From Gracilimonas sp. (GTDB lineage: Bacteria; Bacteroidota; Rhodothermia; Balneolales; Balneolaceae), in assembly GCF_040218225.1 (NCBI RefSeq), contig NZ_JAVJQO010000003.1, positions 227,326-291,325 on the forward strand: a stretch of DNA of 64,000 nucleotides, in the 5' to 3' direction. The notes under the pieces were generated by a model, which was not told the origin of the DNA, did not search any database, and saw only the letters and a program-made list of their open reading frames with translations. Made by a program: the position numbers and the translations under genes. Shown one piece after another: positions 1 to 8,679 of the stretch; position 1 is the stretch's first letter; each line of letters begins with the position of its first letter.

Positions 1-387
1 CGTTTTGCAGTGCGTAACAGTGGCTGTACGGCTGTTGTAGAAGGAACCGGACTCCACGCCTGCGAATACATGACGAACGGCACTGTAGTCATTCTAGGGG
101 GAACTTCGAATAACATTGGTGCCGGTATGACGGGCGGAGAGCTTTTTCTCTATGAAGATCCCGGCTCAAAAGTGAACAAGGAATATATTGACGCCGTGAA
201 GTTAAGCGAACAAGATGAACATAAGCTCAAATCTATCCTGAAAGACTACCTGAAAGAAACCGGTTCAACAAAAACCGAATACATTCTTTCGGACTGGGAT
301 AATGCCAAAGCTCAGTTCAAAAAATATATCCCGGTATCCATGATTGATCAGGAAACAAAAACTGAAAAAGCTTCTGTAGAAAATTAA
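1..387 (+). CDS. gltB: Glutamate synthase large subunit, C-terminal end (partial)
   Basis: Open from the first base of the window, so the start lies upstream. The 128 visible codons match the end of the GXGXG beta-helix domain of the glutamate synthase alpha subunit: NSGCTAVVEGTG, then ACEYMTNGTVVILG, then NIGAGMTGG. A tail of about 70 residues follows, ending in charged residues. In the full enzyme this domain is structural and joins the amidotransferase and synthase sites that make two glutamates from glutamine and 2-oxoglutarate in the cytoplasm. A GTG at position 10 is in frame but is not a real start, because the reading frame and homology continue upstream of it. The gene is convergent with the regulator that follows. 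The family call is firm; the symbol follows from the family. Confidence 0.9.
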   Translation, partial: RFAVRNSGCTAVVEGTGLHACEYMTNGTVVILGGTSNNIGAGMTGGELFLYEDPGSKVNKEYIDAVKLSEQDEHKLKSILKDYLKETGSTKTEYILSDWDNAKAQFKKYIPVSMIDQETKTEKASVEN

Positions 388-419
388 ACAGAGTTTCACT
401 CACTCATTGCAGTAGCTTT

Positions 420-450
420 CCCGGCTCATCAGATGTGTGCGGGGTTTTTT
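420..450 (+). terminator. Possible weak terminator after gltB
   Basis: A short CCCG...CGGG pairing is followed by a run of six T on the plus strand, between the gltB stop and the end of the convergent regulator gene. The stem is short and interrupted, so this is a weak call resting on position and the T run. Confidence 0.35.
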
Positions 451-454
451 ATGG

Positions 455-1120
455 CTATTCTTCTGCTTCTACCAAATAAACTTCGCTGGCTACTGCCTGC
501 CCAAGCATCTGTTCTACTTTACCTTCAAGTCGGATTTTGACAGGTCCACTGAACGGAGCTTTTTCCATAACTTCTATTTTTGATCCTGGAAGCACACCTA
601 TTTTTTCCAGGTATCGAAGCAATTCAGGATCCTGATCTTTGACCCGGCCAATGATGTAAGCCGTGTTCTCTTTAGCATCAGAAATAGAAAGCTGAGCCAT
701 GGTTGGCATTACGCCATCTTTAGAAGGAATTGGATCACCATGTGGATCATGCGTTGGGTGATTTAATAGTTCTGCGATGCGGTCTTCGAATTGTTCTGAA
801 ATATGATGCTCCAGCTTTTCAGCCTCATCATGTACTTCATCCCAGGAATACCCCATTACCTCTTTAAGGTACAACTCGAGTAACCGATGATGACGTAAAA
901 TTTCCAATGCAATTTTATTGCCTGCCGATGTAAGCTTAGCCCCTTTATATGATTCATATTCCAGTAAATTCATCTTCGCAAGGCGCTTCAGCATATTGGT
1001 AACTGAAGCCGAAGAAACATCCAGTGCATTGGCAATATTTGTAGTTGTGGTAGCTTCACCTTCTGATTGAAGTACGTAAATAGCTTTAAGATAATCTTCC
1101 ACAGACTGGCTCAGGCCCAT
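455..1120 (-). CDS. DtxR/MntR-family metal-dependent transcriptional regulator
   Basis: A cytoplasmic repressor of the DtxR/MntR family, which senses Mn(II) or Fe(II) and controls metal uptake. In order it has an N-terminal winged HTH (SVEDYLKAIYVLQSEGE, then NIANALDVSSASVTNMLKRL), a dimerisation and metal-binding region rich in His and Glu (ILRHHRLLELYL, then EAEKLEHHISEQFEDRI), and a C-terminal FeoA/SH3-like domain (about the last 70 residues, VLPGSKIEVMEKAPFSGPV). I chose the ATG at 1118-1120 (221 aa), because family members start just before the S.EDYL motif. A GTG at 1196-1198 in the same frame would add 26 unrelated residues. A near-perfect palindrome lies 82 bp upstream and may be its own operator. 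Which metal it senses cannot be told from sequence. Confidence 0.85.
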   Translation of the reverse strand: MGLSQSVEDYLKAIYVLQSEGEATTTTNIANALDVSSASVTNMLKRLAKMNLLEYESYKGAKLTSAGNKIALEILRHHRLLELYLKEVMGYSWDEVHDEAEKLEHHISEQFEDRIAELLNHPTHDPHGDPIPSKDGVMPTMAQLSISDAKENTAYIIGRVKDQDPELLRYLEKIGVLPGSKIEVMEKAPFSGPVKIRLEGKVEQMLGQAVASEVYLVEAEE

Positions 1121-1202
1121 GTTATTTTTTAATGATTCTCGCAATGGATATAATTTTTTTGAAGTATTTAACACCGGTTTGTTTAAATAGCGGCGCACAA
1201 TG

Positions 1203-1220
1203 TTTTAGCTCACGCTAAAA
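1203..1220. promoter_or_regulatory. Palindromic operator-like site upstream of the DtxR/MntR gene
   Basis: TTTTAGC-TCAC-GCTAAAA is a perfect inverted repeat with 7-bp arms between the regulator gene and the end of the phosphatase gene. DtxR/MntR operators are AT-flanked palindromes of similar size with a TTAG...CTAA core, so autoregulation is plausible. Function is inferred from sequence and position only. Confidence 0.5.
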
Positions 1221-1228
1221 TACAAAAT

Positions 1229-3838
1229 TTACTGATTTACTGAGGCATCGGCTTTAATTATCAGTAAAGTCATGTCGTCATGCTGCTTTGCAACCCCTTT
1301 GAATTCGTTTACATCATCGACTATAATTTCCATGATTTTTTCAGAAGATGCCTTTCTAACCCCTTTAACCAATCGTTCAAGCCTTTCCTCTCCGTAGAAA
1401 TGATTCCCGGAATTCAACATCTCAGTAATTCCATCGGTATACATGATCACCACATCTCCCTCTTTCAGTTTTAACGTCGCTTCAACCGTATTCTTAATGA
1501 ACATATCTCCCAGAGCAACCCCAATCCCAACACCATTGGGTTTAAGCCATTCGGTGTCCCCGTTTGCACGAACGACCAGCATTGGGTTATGACCGGCTCG
1601 TGCAAAAGTAAACTGTCTTTTATCTGCCTCAAGAATACCATAAATCATAGAGATAAAAGTACCCCGGGTCGCGTTTTCATGGAATAATCTATTTAACTGA
1701 TTAAGCAATTCTACCGGGGATAAAATCAGTGCGCTCAAGCTATGCAGTACTCCTTTTGTGAAAGTCATATAAAAAGCTGCGCGAATTCCTTTCCCACTTA
1801 CATCCCCTATAGCAAGTGCTGTGCGCTGTTCCCCTAAAGAAATCATGTCATAATAATCTCCTCCGGTTTCCTGTGCGGGGATACAAATTCCGGCAATATC
1901 AATACCCGGCAAGCGATGGATTTTAGAAGGCAGGAACGTTTGCTGTACAACACGGGCAATAGAAAGTTCCTGTTTCAGGCGTTGTTCCTTGGCCTGATCC
2001 TCAATGTAAGAGGGCACATACTCTGGCAGTTCGTCGCGGTCGGTTCCCTTGGTAACAAAATAAACTCCACAGCACGTAAATGTGATCAGGACCAAAACAA
2101 ATAAATAGAACATATTTGCATCAGGTGAGCCACTAATTACCCAGCCTTTGGAAGTCGTTAAAAAGTTAACGAAAACGAAGGCTCCAAAAACGATCGTTAA
2201 AAAGTCATATCTGAGATAGAAATAACCCAGCACAAAACCTAAAATCGCCCGCATCGAACGATCGATGATATCAGGCTCAATATTGAACGGCAAAACATCA
2301 ATCAGCGCAAACAAAAGAGCACTTATAACCGGTATCATCCAGCTCCTGCCTGTTAAACCCTTCATTTGATTACCAAGAATCAAATAAATGGGAACCACAA
2401 TCAGTAATACAAAGCAGGTTGTAACCATCAGGTTTGCCAGCGAAGGCAAAAAGTATTCATCCGAAATAAATCCGGTATTTGAAGAGATATATGATGAAGG
2501 AAAGACAGCTAAAAATACTCCAACCAGCCCGATCAAAATTCCGCCAATCGCAAAGGCATTGATGATTCCCCAACCAACCGGTTTGTTTACAAATAAACCA
2601 CGACGAACCAAGTCCCAGGTTTTTAACTTTTCAGGCCAGTATTGCCGGGTAATGGAATCACTGACGGCAGTTATCACAAAGAAACCAATAGCACTTATGG
2701 CTCCCATAATGGCCATTCCCATAAGGTTTTGAAAGATACTAATGCCACCATTCAGGCCATAAGCCAAGCCTAATTCGTCAATAAGCTGCAGAATCCAAAA
2801 TCCGGGAACTAAAAACCCTGCCAATACCGCAATGATAATAGCTGGTTTAGTATCTATTGCCCTCGCTTTGATACGAAGGTAAAACACAAATAAAAGCCAC
2901 AAAGCAAACACAAGAACGATGAATAGAGAAATACCGTCCATAGCTTCATCTGCATTAGATTCGGTGGGCTGGATTCTTGGGGAGAGTTCAAAATTCATTG
3001 CCTTTAAAGAACCAGCGGGCAACAAGTCTAAAGATAAATTTGTTTTCACTCCTGATGCTGAATCTTCAGCACTCAAATATGCACGGGCAAACCTGAAACC
3101 ACCTTCATCCAATAGCTCCACAGAGTCGCGCTGAAGGTCAAGAGATTTCCATGCCGTTCTGTTCAGATAGAAATCAGCCAGATTCCAGATATTATTCATA
3201 GTGTATACATCCTCATCCTGACCTCCTCTCAACTTACGTAAGCGGTCAATAATAACCAGAGCCTGCGAATTTGATTGCGAACTTGTCGTGAGATGTTGAT
3301 AATCAGAAAGTCCCGTAATCAACGAGTCTTCGACTCCCCTTGTATAATTTTCTACCTGGTTCTGAAATATTGTTCTAACCGCATACCGGTTGAATGGACG
3401 TTGCCGGGAAATCAACTCGTTTGAAGCCAAAAAGTTTACAACCTCTCCATCCGTGTTCAGCCCGATTCTTACTTCATAGTCATTGCTCTCCGTCTCGGTA
3501 TTGAATTCACGCACTTCCCAATGCATAAAAGGAAGATTCTTTAAGTACCTGGATTCCTGAATCTGATGTTTGAATTCCCTGACTCCCCATTTTTTTTGAA
3601 GTGAATCAATCACTTCATCTGAAGTATTAAATTCGGAAGAAGGATAAAAGTCGAGCGACTGATATTGCCAGCTTTGAAAGACCGAATCTGCTTTTTCAAT
3701 AATTCGGTCTTTTGGAACATTGACATCAGAAATTGTAAATGGATGATGATTTGGAAATGAATAGAAAAACCATCCTATCCCGGCTACCCCGAATAGAAGA
3801 ATCAAAACATCCCTAAAGAGTTTTTTACTCTGTTGCAT
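1229..3838 (-). CDS. Membrane-anchored SpoIIE/RsbU-type PP2C serine phosphatase
   Basis: An 869-residue protein with one N-terminal membrane segment (about residues 10-26) and a large extracytoplasmic region to about residue 300. A multi-pass membrane block follows (about 300-600), then a C-terminal PP2C/SpoIIE phosphatase domain (about 640-865). Family metal-binding motifs are visible: ETGGDYYDMI near residue 660, IGDVSGKG, then GDVVIMYTDGITE and KQHDDMTLLII. RsbU-like phosphatases dephosphorylate anti-anti-sigma proteins in partner-switching stress pathways; no RsbV/RsbW partner is next to it here. The signal sensed by the outer domain is unknown. The gene lies head-to-head with the NRDE gene, 84 bp apart. 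Confidence 0.85.
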   Translation of the reverse strand: MQQSKKLFRDVLILLFGVAGIGWFFYSFPNHHPFTISDVNVPKDRIIEKADSVFQSWQYQSLDFYPSSEFNTSDEVIDSLQKKWGVREFKHQIQESRYLKNLPFMHWEVREFNTETESNDYEVRIGLNTDGEVVNFLASNELISRQRPFNRYAVRTIFQNQVENYTRGVEDSLITGLSDYQHLTTSSQSNSQALVIIDRLRKLRGGQDEDVYTMNNIWNLADFYLNRTAWKSLDLQRDSVELLDEGGFRFARAYLSAEDSASGVKTNLSLDLLPAGSLKAMNFELSPRIQPTESNADEAMDGISLFIVLVFALWLLFVFYLRIKARAIDTKPAIIIAVLAGFLVPGFWILQLIDELGLAYGLNGGISIFQNLMGMAIMGAISAIGFFVITAVSDSITRQYWPEKLKTWDLVRRGLFVNKPVGWGIINAFAIGGILIGLVGVFLAVFPSSYISSNTGFISDEYFLPSLANLMVTTCFVLLIVVPIYLILGNQMKGLTGRSWMIPVISALLFALIDVLPFNIEPDIIDRSMRAILGFVLGYFYLRYDFLTIVFGAFVFVNFLTTSKGWVISGSPDANMFYLFVLVLITFTCCGVYFVTKGTDRDELPEYVPSYIEDQAKEQRLKQELSIARVVQQTFLPSKIHRLPGIDIAGICIPAQETGGDYYDMISLGEQRTALAIGDVSGKGIRAAFYMTFTKGVLHSLSALILSPVELLNQLNRLFHENATRGTFISMIYGILEADKRQFTFARAGHNPMLVVRANGDTEWLKPNGVGIGVALGDMFIKNTVEATLKLKEGDVVIMYTDGITEMLNSGNHFYGEERLERLVKGVRKASSEKIMEIIVDDVNEFKGVAKQHDDMTLLIIKADASVNQ

Positions 3839-3922
3839 GTATCTCTTTACGAAAAACTTGTATTAGGTTTCGTGAATATGCTTAGATTCAGGCAAATTTC
3901 GAAACACTGTTGGTTATTTTTT

Positions 3923-4687
3923 ATGTGCTTAATTACTTTTGCATACAAATCTCATCCCAGGTACGATCTCATCCTGGCCGGCAACAGGGATGAATTCTAT
4001 GGCCGGCCAACCCGCGAGGCAAAATTTTGGTCTGAGGAAGGTAACCCAAATATTTTAGCCGGCAAAGACCTTGAAGCCGGCGGAACGTGGCTTGGTGTTC
4101 ATAAAAGTGGAAAATGGAGTGCCCTTACCAACTATCGTGACCCTTCAATCAAAAAAGAGGACCCTCCCAGTCGTGGCGAAATAGTGCTTGATTACTTAAA
4201 AGCCAATCAGACTGCTATGGATTATCTTGCTGATCTATCCAAGAAGGCTGAATTATATAATGGATTTAACTTATTGGTATGGGACGAAAAGGATTTTTAC
4301 CACTACTCAAACCAAAATAAAAAAGTAACAAGGATTGAGCCTGGTATTCACGGGCTGAGCAATGCCCTGCTCGACACTCCATGGCCAAAACTAGTAACGG
4401 CAAATCAGGAGCTGCGTAATATCATTTCTGAAGAGGATTTTGATAAAGAAGATATTTTTAAACTCCTCGCTGATGATAGAAAAGCATCAGACCATGAGTT
4501 ACCTGTTACCGGGATTCCCAAAGAATTGGAAAAAGCCGTCTCGTCCATTTTTATCAAGACCGAGAATTATGGGTCTCGATGTTCTACGGTTTTACTGATT
4601 GATAAAGAGGGAAACATCGATTTTACCGAACGTCGGTTTGAGCCAGGTACTACCGAGATTGCAGGCGAACAATATTTCAGGATTTAA
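3923..4687 (+). CDS. NRDE (TANGO2-like) family protein
   Basis: A 254-residue protein with the diagnostic AGNRDEFYGRPT motif about 20 residues from the start, followed by the conserved GGTWLGVHKSGKW and ALTNYRDP blocks. Family members begin Met-Cys-Leu-Ile with the Cys at position 2, so I take the ATG at 3923 (MCLITFAYK). The frame is open further upstream to 3833, but the added 30 residues have no family match. The biochemical role of the family is not settled; eukaryotic TANGO2 is linked to haem and lipid handling. The stop overlaps the end of the convergent lipoprotein gene by four bases. Confidence 0.85.
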   Translation: MCLITFAYKSHPRYDLILAGNRDEFYGRPTREAKFWSEEGNPNILAGKDLEAGGTWLGVHKSGKWSALTNYRDPSIKKEDPPSRGEIVLDYLKANQTAMDYLADLSKKAELYNGFNLLVWDEKDFYHYSNQNKKVTRIEPGIHGLSNALLDTPWPKLVTANQELRNIISEEDFDKEDIFKLLADDRKASDHELPVTGIPKELEKAVSSIFIKTENYGSRCSTVLLIDKEGNIDFTERRFEPGTTEIAGEQYFRI

Positions 4688-5091
4688 TGACTTACTTTTT
4701 TAAAGTAATGGGAGGGCGAATCTGTGCAACCTGCGCTGCTAAGAGTCAATAGGTTCTCAGCACTGTTGTATCTCCCTTTCAGATCGCAACTCTTTTTATC
4801 TTTCCATTTCATGTAGAATGAATTTTCCTGCCATCCTTTCTTTCTCTCTGTTATCCAGAACTCACCCGTAATTTCATCATCTCTGTACCAAGTTGCTTCA
4901 TGTGCATGCAAGGTTAGCTTCATTGTGTAGTCCACCGAGTCAGCATCAGCATAAGGACCCCAACCACCTGCAGAGTGGGTCCACTCCCAATTTCCTATTG
5001 CTGCTACTGGAACCGTTTGCTCGTTTTCAAATACATCACAACCGAGTGGCACAATTAGCACAAGGACAATTAATAGTTTTCTCATAACCAT
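4684..5091 (-). CDS. Small hypothetical lipoprotein
   Basis: A 135-residue protein with a short charged n-region, a hydrophobic stretch and a lipobox-like VPLGC (Cys18), so it is probably a lipoprotein. The mature part has a Trp-rich GNWEWTHSAGGWG segment, alternating beta-like stretches and two late cysteines. I do not recognise a family; the layout resembles small lipocalin-like outer-membrane lipoproteins, but that is a guess. Two ATG codons are possible at the start (5091 and 5085) and the second also leaves a good signal peptide. It lies downstream of the NhaC-type gene, about 50 bp away on the same strand, and could be cotranscribed with it. Confidence 0.6.
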   Translation of the reverse strand: MVMRKLLIVLVLIVPLGCDVFENEQTVPVAAIGNWEWTHSAGGWGPYADADSVDYTMKLTLHAHEATWYRDDEITGEFWITERKKGWQENSFYMKWKDKKSCDLKGRYNSAENLLTLSSAGCTDSPSHYFKKVSH

Positions 5092-5139
5092 TTCTGTTTT
5101 GATTATTGACTAAACCAAAACTCACCTGTTAGGCTAATA

Positions 5140-6855
5140 TTATCCATCCAGGCTTGTTTTTGCGGGTTCTTTTCCTTCCGGAGTATACGTTTCGGGATCC
5201 GGAATCTTGCCAAACTTATATATGATCCCAATGATAATGGCTACGCCTGTCGGGTAAATGATCCAAACGGAAATATTTAAAACAATCGCAGCAATCATAG
5301 CCAAAATGCTTATTGCTCCCACTATCATTGCATAAGGCAACTGAGTATTTACATGCTCTACGTGATCACATTGGGTAGCAATGGAACTCAAAATGGTAGT
5401 ATCTGAAATAGGTGAACAGTGATCCCCCCAAACAGAGCCCGCTAATACGGCACTTACACTGGCGTAAATAATTTCAAGTGTCATTTCCATTGGAACCCCG
5501 GTATTATTACCAATCTCCCATCCAAGCGGTACAACCAAAGGCATCAGAATACCCATGGTTCCCCAACTGGAACCTGTAGCAAAAGCCGTTAAGGCCGAAA
5601 GCACTAATACAATGGCAGGCATCCAATATGGATTCAGCGTTTCACCAAATACTGAAATTAAATAGTCGGCTGTTCCTAACGCAACGGTTACATCACTTAA
5701 TCCCCATGCGAGAACCAGAATTAACACTCCATCAAACATAACGTGCATTCCGCTCATCATGCCTTCCAGTGTTTTTTCGATATCGAGTAGCTTTTGGGCT
5801 ATAGTCATGCCAATAGCCACAACAACTGAAGCCAAAGACCCCCACAAAAGAGCATTATAAGAGTTAGCAGTTTCAACAATAGCCTGAATGCTATTTCCTT
5901 CCCCAGTTACAAAAAGTCCAATGATCGTTCCCAACACAAGGGTCAGAATCGGGATAGCGGCATTCATCCAGTGCGATTCAGCTTTTTTTGCCTCATCTTC
6001 CTCAATCAATTCCTTGTATAAATTGTATTTGTCCAGCTTAGGGTCGTGCTTGGCTTTGTATAAATTGATTCGGGCCTTCAGCATCGTGCCAAAATCACGT
6101 CCAGATGCAGCGATCAGAATCACAAATAAAATGGTAAAGAACGCATAGAAATTATAGGGGAGCGAATTAATGAAAACGGAATAGGCGGCCTCATTAAAAT
6201 TAGCCATTTCTGCTTCGGCGGTAGCTATGAAACCGACCATTGCACCAATCCATGTACTTACCAAAGCAATAGTTGCAATAGGTGCGGCTGTGGCATCCAC
6301 CAGATATGCCAGCTTGGCCCGTGAGATACGAAGCTTATCGGTAAGCGGACGCATCGTATTTCCAACAACCATGGTATTTGCGTAATCATCAAAAAATACC
6401 ACAAATCCCATCAAAGAAGTTACCAACTGCCCCTGTACTTTTGTGCGGACAAAACGGGTTATCGCTTTAATCACGCCACGGGTTCCGCCATTATCAGTTA
6501 TAATACCGACCATGCCCCCGATCAGAATAGAAAAAATGACAATACTCATTCTATCCGGGTCTGAAACTCCGGGAACGATATACTCACTAAGTGAAGAAAA
6601 GAAGCTATTGAATACATTCAGAAAAGAGAGCTCGCCGGCCAGATAGGCCCCCATCCAGATTCCTAAAAACAGAGCAAACAGCACCTGACGAAATATCAAT
6701 GCAATCCCAATGGCTACCAATGGGGGAAGGATACTGAGCCAGCTCCCTGCTATGCTGGAGGAAGCCTCTGCTGTTTGAACATCAGCCCAGGCAAACTGAG
6801 AAGCTAAAATGAATATGGAAACCACCCCAATGAGTGCTGCTATTTTCTTTTTCAT
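5140..6855 (-). CDS. NhaC-family Na+/H+ antiporter
   Basis: A 571-residue polytopic inner-membrane protein. An N-terminal signal-like segment ends near AWA (residue 24) and is followed by at least eleven hydrophobic helices. Family features are FDDYANTMVVGNTMRP near residue 155, then VDATAAPIATIALVSTWIG, then TAFATGSSWGTMGILMPL and WGDHCSPISDTTILSS in the second half. NhaC proteins exchange Na+ for H+, which fits a marine or salt-tolerant host, although some relatives move organic acids, so the substrate is inferred. A charged cytoplasmic loop of about 45 residues separates the halves. It is divergent from the M14 pair. Confidence 0.85.
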   Translation of the reverse strand: MKKKIAALIGVVSIFILASQFAWADVQTAEASSSIAGSWLSILPPLVAIGIALIFRQVLFALFLGIWMGAYLAGELSFLNVFNSFFSSLSEYIVPGVSDPDRMSIVIFSILIGGMVGIITDNGGTRGVIKAITRFVRTKVQGQLVTSLMGFVVFFDDYANTMVVGNTMRPLTDKLRISRAKLAYLVDATAAPIATIALVSTWIGAMVGFIATAEAEMANFNEAAYSVFINSLPYNFYAFFTILFVILIAASGRDFGTMLKARINLYKAKHDPKLDKYNLYKELIEEDEAKKAESHWMNAAIPILTLVLGTIIGLFVTGEGNSIQAIVETANSYNALLWGSLASVVVAIGMTIAQKLLDIEKTLEGMMSGMHVMFDGVLILVLAWGLSDVTVALGTADYLISVFGETLNPYWMPAIVLVLSALTAFATGSSWGTMGILMPLVVPLGWEIGNNTGVPMEMTLEIIYASVSAVLAGSVWGDHCSPISDTTILSSIATQCDHVEHVNTQLPYAMIVGAISILAMIAAIVLNISVWIIYPTGVAIIIGIIYKFGKIPDPETYTPEGKEPAKTSLDG

Positions 6856-7024
6856 GCGTGATTAGTATATCTGAGTTATTAAACCGCTCAGAAAATAACA
6901 TCTATTGGATTAAAACCAAGATTCAAACTTCGCCCCCCTTATTAACTTTTAACAGTTCAATCTTTGAATTGCACCGCTCAGTGAGTTACTATTTCGCATA
7001 CCAAAAAATCAATTAACCGTATTT

Positions 7025-8671
7025 ATGAAACTCAAATTACCGCGCCCGTTGCTTTTTCTGCTGGGCCTGATGTTTTGCTTGCCGGGTATAGCTAACGCAC
7101 AAAACTCGTACAGCAATTTCAACACTCTCACTGATAGGCTGAATCAACTGGAAGATGACTACGGAAACCTGACCGCCTTAACATCTCTGGCCAAAACAAA
7201 AGAGAACCGGGATATCTGGTTACTCACTATTGGAAACGGTGATGTAAAAAATCATCCGGCTGTGGCGATAGTAGGCGGTGCAAAAGGGTCTCATATTCTG
7301 GGAAGTGAACTGGCTGTGTCTTTTGCAGAGAAGTTACTTGCCAATTCCTCTTCTGAAGAAATCCGCAGTCTTCTTGAGACCACCACATTTTATATACTTC
7401 CGAGAGTAAATCCCGATGCAACCGAGCAGTACTTTGCTTCGCTAAAGTATGAGCGGGATGTCAACACAACTTCCACCAACGAAGACCGCGACGATGCTTT
7501 TGATGAAGACCCATTCAACGACCTGAACAATGACAATCTCATCACCATGATGCGGGTGCATGATGAGACCGGCAAATGGATGATTCATCCCGATGATGAA
7601 CGGTTGATGAAAATGGCCGATATCACTAAAGGTGAAAAAGGTTCTTATAAATTATTTACGGAGGGAATCGATGATGATAATGACGGTGCATTCAACGAAG
7701 ACAACGAAGGTGGCGTCAACATCAATAAAAACTTCACCTACGATTATCCTTACTTCGAACCGGGTGCCGGTGAGAACATGGCTTCCCAAATTGAGACAAG
7801 AGCCATTATGGACTTTCTATTTGAGGAAGCTTCGAATGTGTTTTCAGTCGTTTCATTCGGACCAGCTAACAACCTGAGCACTCCTGTTAAATTTAATCGC
7901 GGAGCGATAAGTCAGCGTGTAATTAAAGGCTGGTATGAAGAAGACGTTGCCATCAATAAACTGGTTTCTGACAAATATAACGAAGTAACCGGGCTCGAAA
8001 ACGCCCCGGAAATGAATGGCCAGCCCGGGGATTTCTTCCAGTGGGCTTATTTCCATTATGGAAGATTCAGTTTCAGCACTCCCGGTTGGTGGACGCCAGA
8101 AGTTATGGATGAAGAAGGAAAGGCTAAGAAATTCGATAATGAGGAAGCAAAGTTCCTTGCATGGGCCGAGCAAAATAGTCTGGATGTCTTTGCAGAATGG
8201 GAAGAAGTAAATCACCCCGACTTCCCTAACAAGACCGTAGAAGTGGGTGGAATCAAACCCTATACGAGCTTAAACCCTCCTTATGCGATGGTCGACTCAC
8301 TTGCTCAGAAACATACCGATTTTATTATTGAGCTGGCATCCATGAAGCCGTCTGTAAAGCTGGTAAATTTTGAAGCTGAAGAAGCCGGACGAAATCTTAC
8401 CCGAATTACCGTTGATGTGCACAACAATGGCATCCTCCCCACTGCCTCACGATTAGGACAACGAACCAACTGGGTGAAAGAAGTAATTGTCGAAATCAAG
8501 CTTTCAAATGGGCTTGAATTGGTTAGTGGTGAACGCCTGGATACCATAGAAGCCATTGAAGGCGATGGAAGCATTCAGAAAACATGGCTGGTTCGCGGAA
8601 ACGGAACGTTCAGCCTTTCAGCCGGAGCACCCAATACCGGAATTTCAACCCTAGAACACTCTATCCGATAG
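7025..8671 (+). CDS. Secreted M14 carboxypeptidase-like protein lacking active-site residues (pseudoenzyme)
   Basis: A 548-residue protein with a clear signal peptide ending IANAQ (residue 26). Its fold and layout parallel the next gene: RDIWLLTIGN, NPDATEQ, DDNDGAFNEDNEGG, VNINKNF, HPDFPNKTVEVGG. Aligned to that neighbour, the zinc-binding HxxE (H112, E115) becomes Lys87 and His90, the third ligand (H307) becomes Gly279 and the catalytic Glu380 becomes Pro353. All four M14 catalytic positions are therefore changed while the rest of the domain is intact. I infer a non-catalytic partner, chaperone or binding protein for peptides or cell wall. It is not a decaying pseudogene: the frame is open and full length. 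Eight bases separate it from the next gene. Confidence 0.85.
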   Translation: MKLKLPRPLLFLLGLMFCLPGIANAQNSYSNFNTLTDRLNQLEDDYGNLTALTSLAKTKENRDIWLLTIGNGDVKNHPAVAIVGGAKGSHILGSELAVSFAEKLLANSSSEEIRSLLETTTFYILPRVNPDATEQYFASLKYERDVNTTSTNEDRDDAFDEDPFNDLNNDNLITMMRVHDETGKWMIHPDDERLMKMADITKGEKGSYKLFTEGIDDDNDGAFNEDNEGGVNINKNFTYDYPYFEPGAGENMASQIETRAIMDFLFEEASNVFSVVSFGPANNLSTPVKFNRGAISQRVIKGWYEEDVAINKLVSDKYNEVTGLENAPEMNGQPGDFFQWAYFHYGRFSFSTPGWWTPEVMDEEGKAKKFDNEEAKFLAWAEQNSLDVFAEWEEVNHPDFPNKTVEVGGIKPYTSLNPPYAMVDSLAQKHTDFIIELASMKPSVKLVNFEAEEAGRNLTRITVDVHNNGILPTASRLGQRTNWVKEVIVEIKLSNGLELVSGERLDTIEAIEGDGSIQKTWLVRGNGTFSLSAGAPNTGISTLEHSIR

Positions 8672-8679
8672 AAATAGCC

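Noticed and set aside
1121-1198. Longer DtxR/MntR protein from a GTG at 1198
   Set aside because: The extra 26 residues precede the conserved N-terminus of the family, and an ATG at 1120 gives the normal length.
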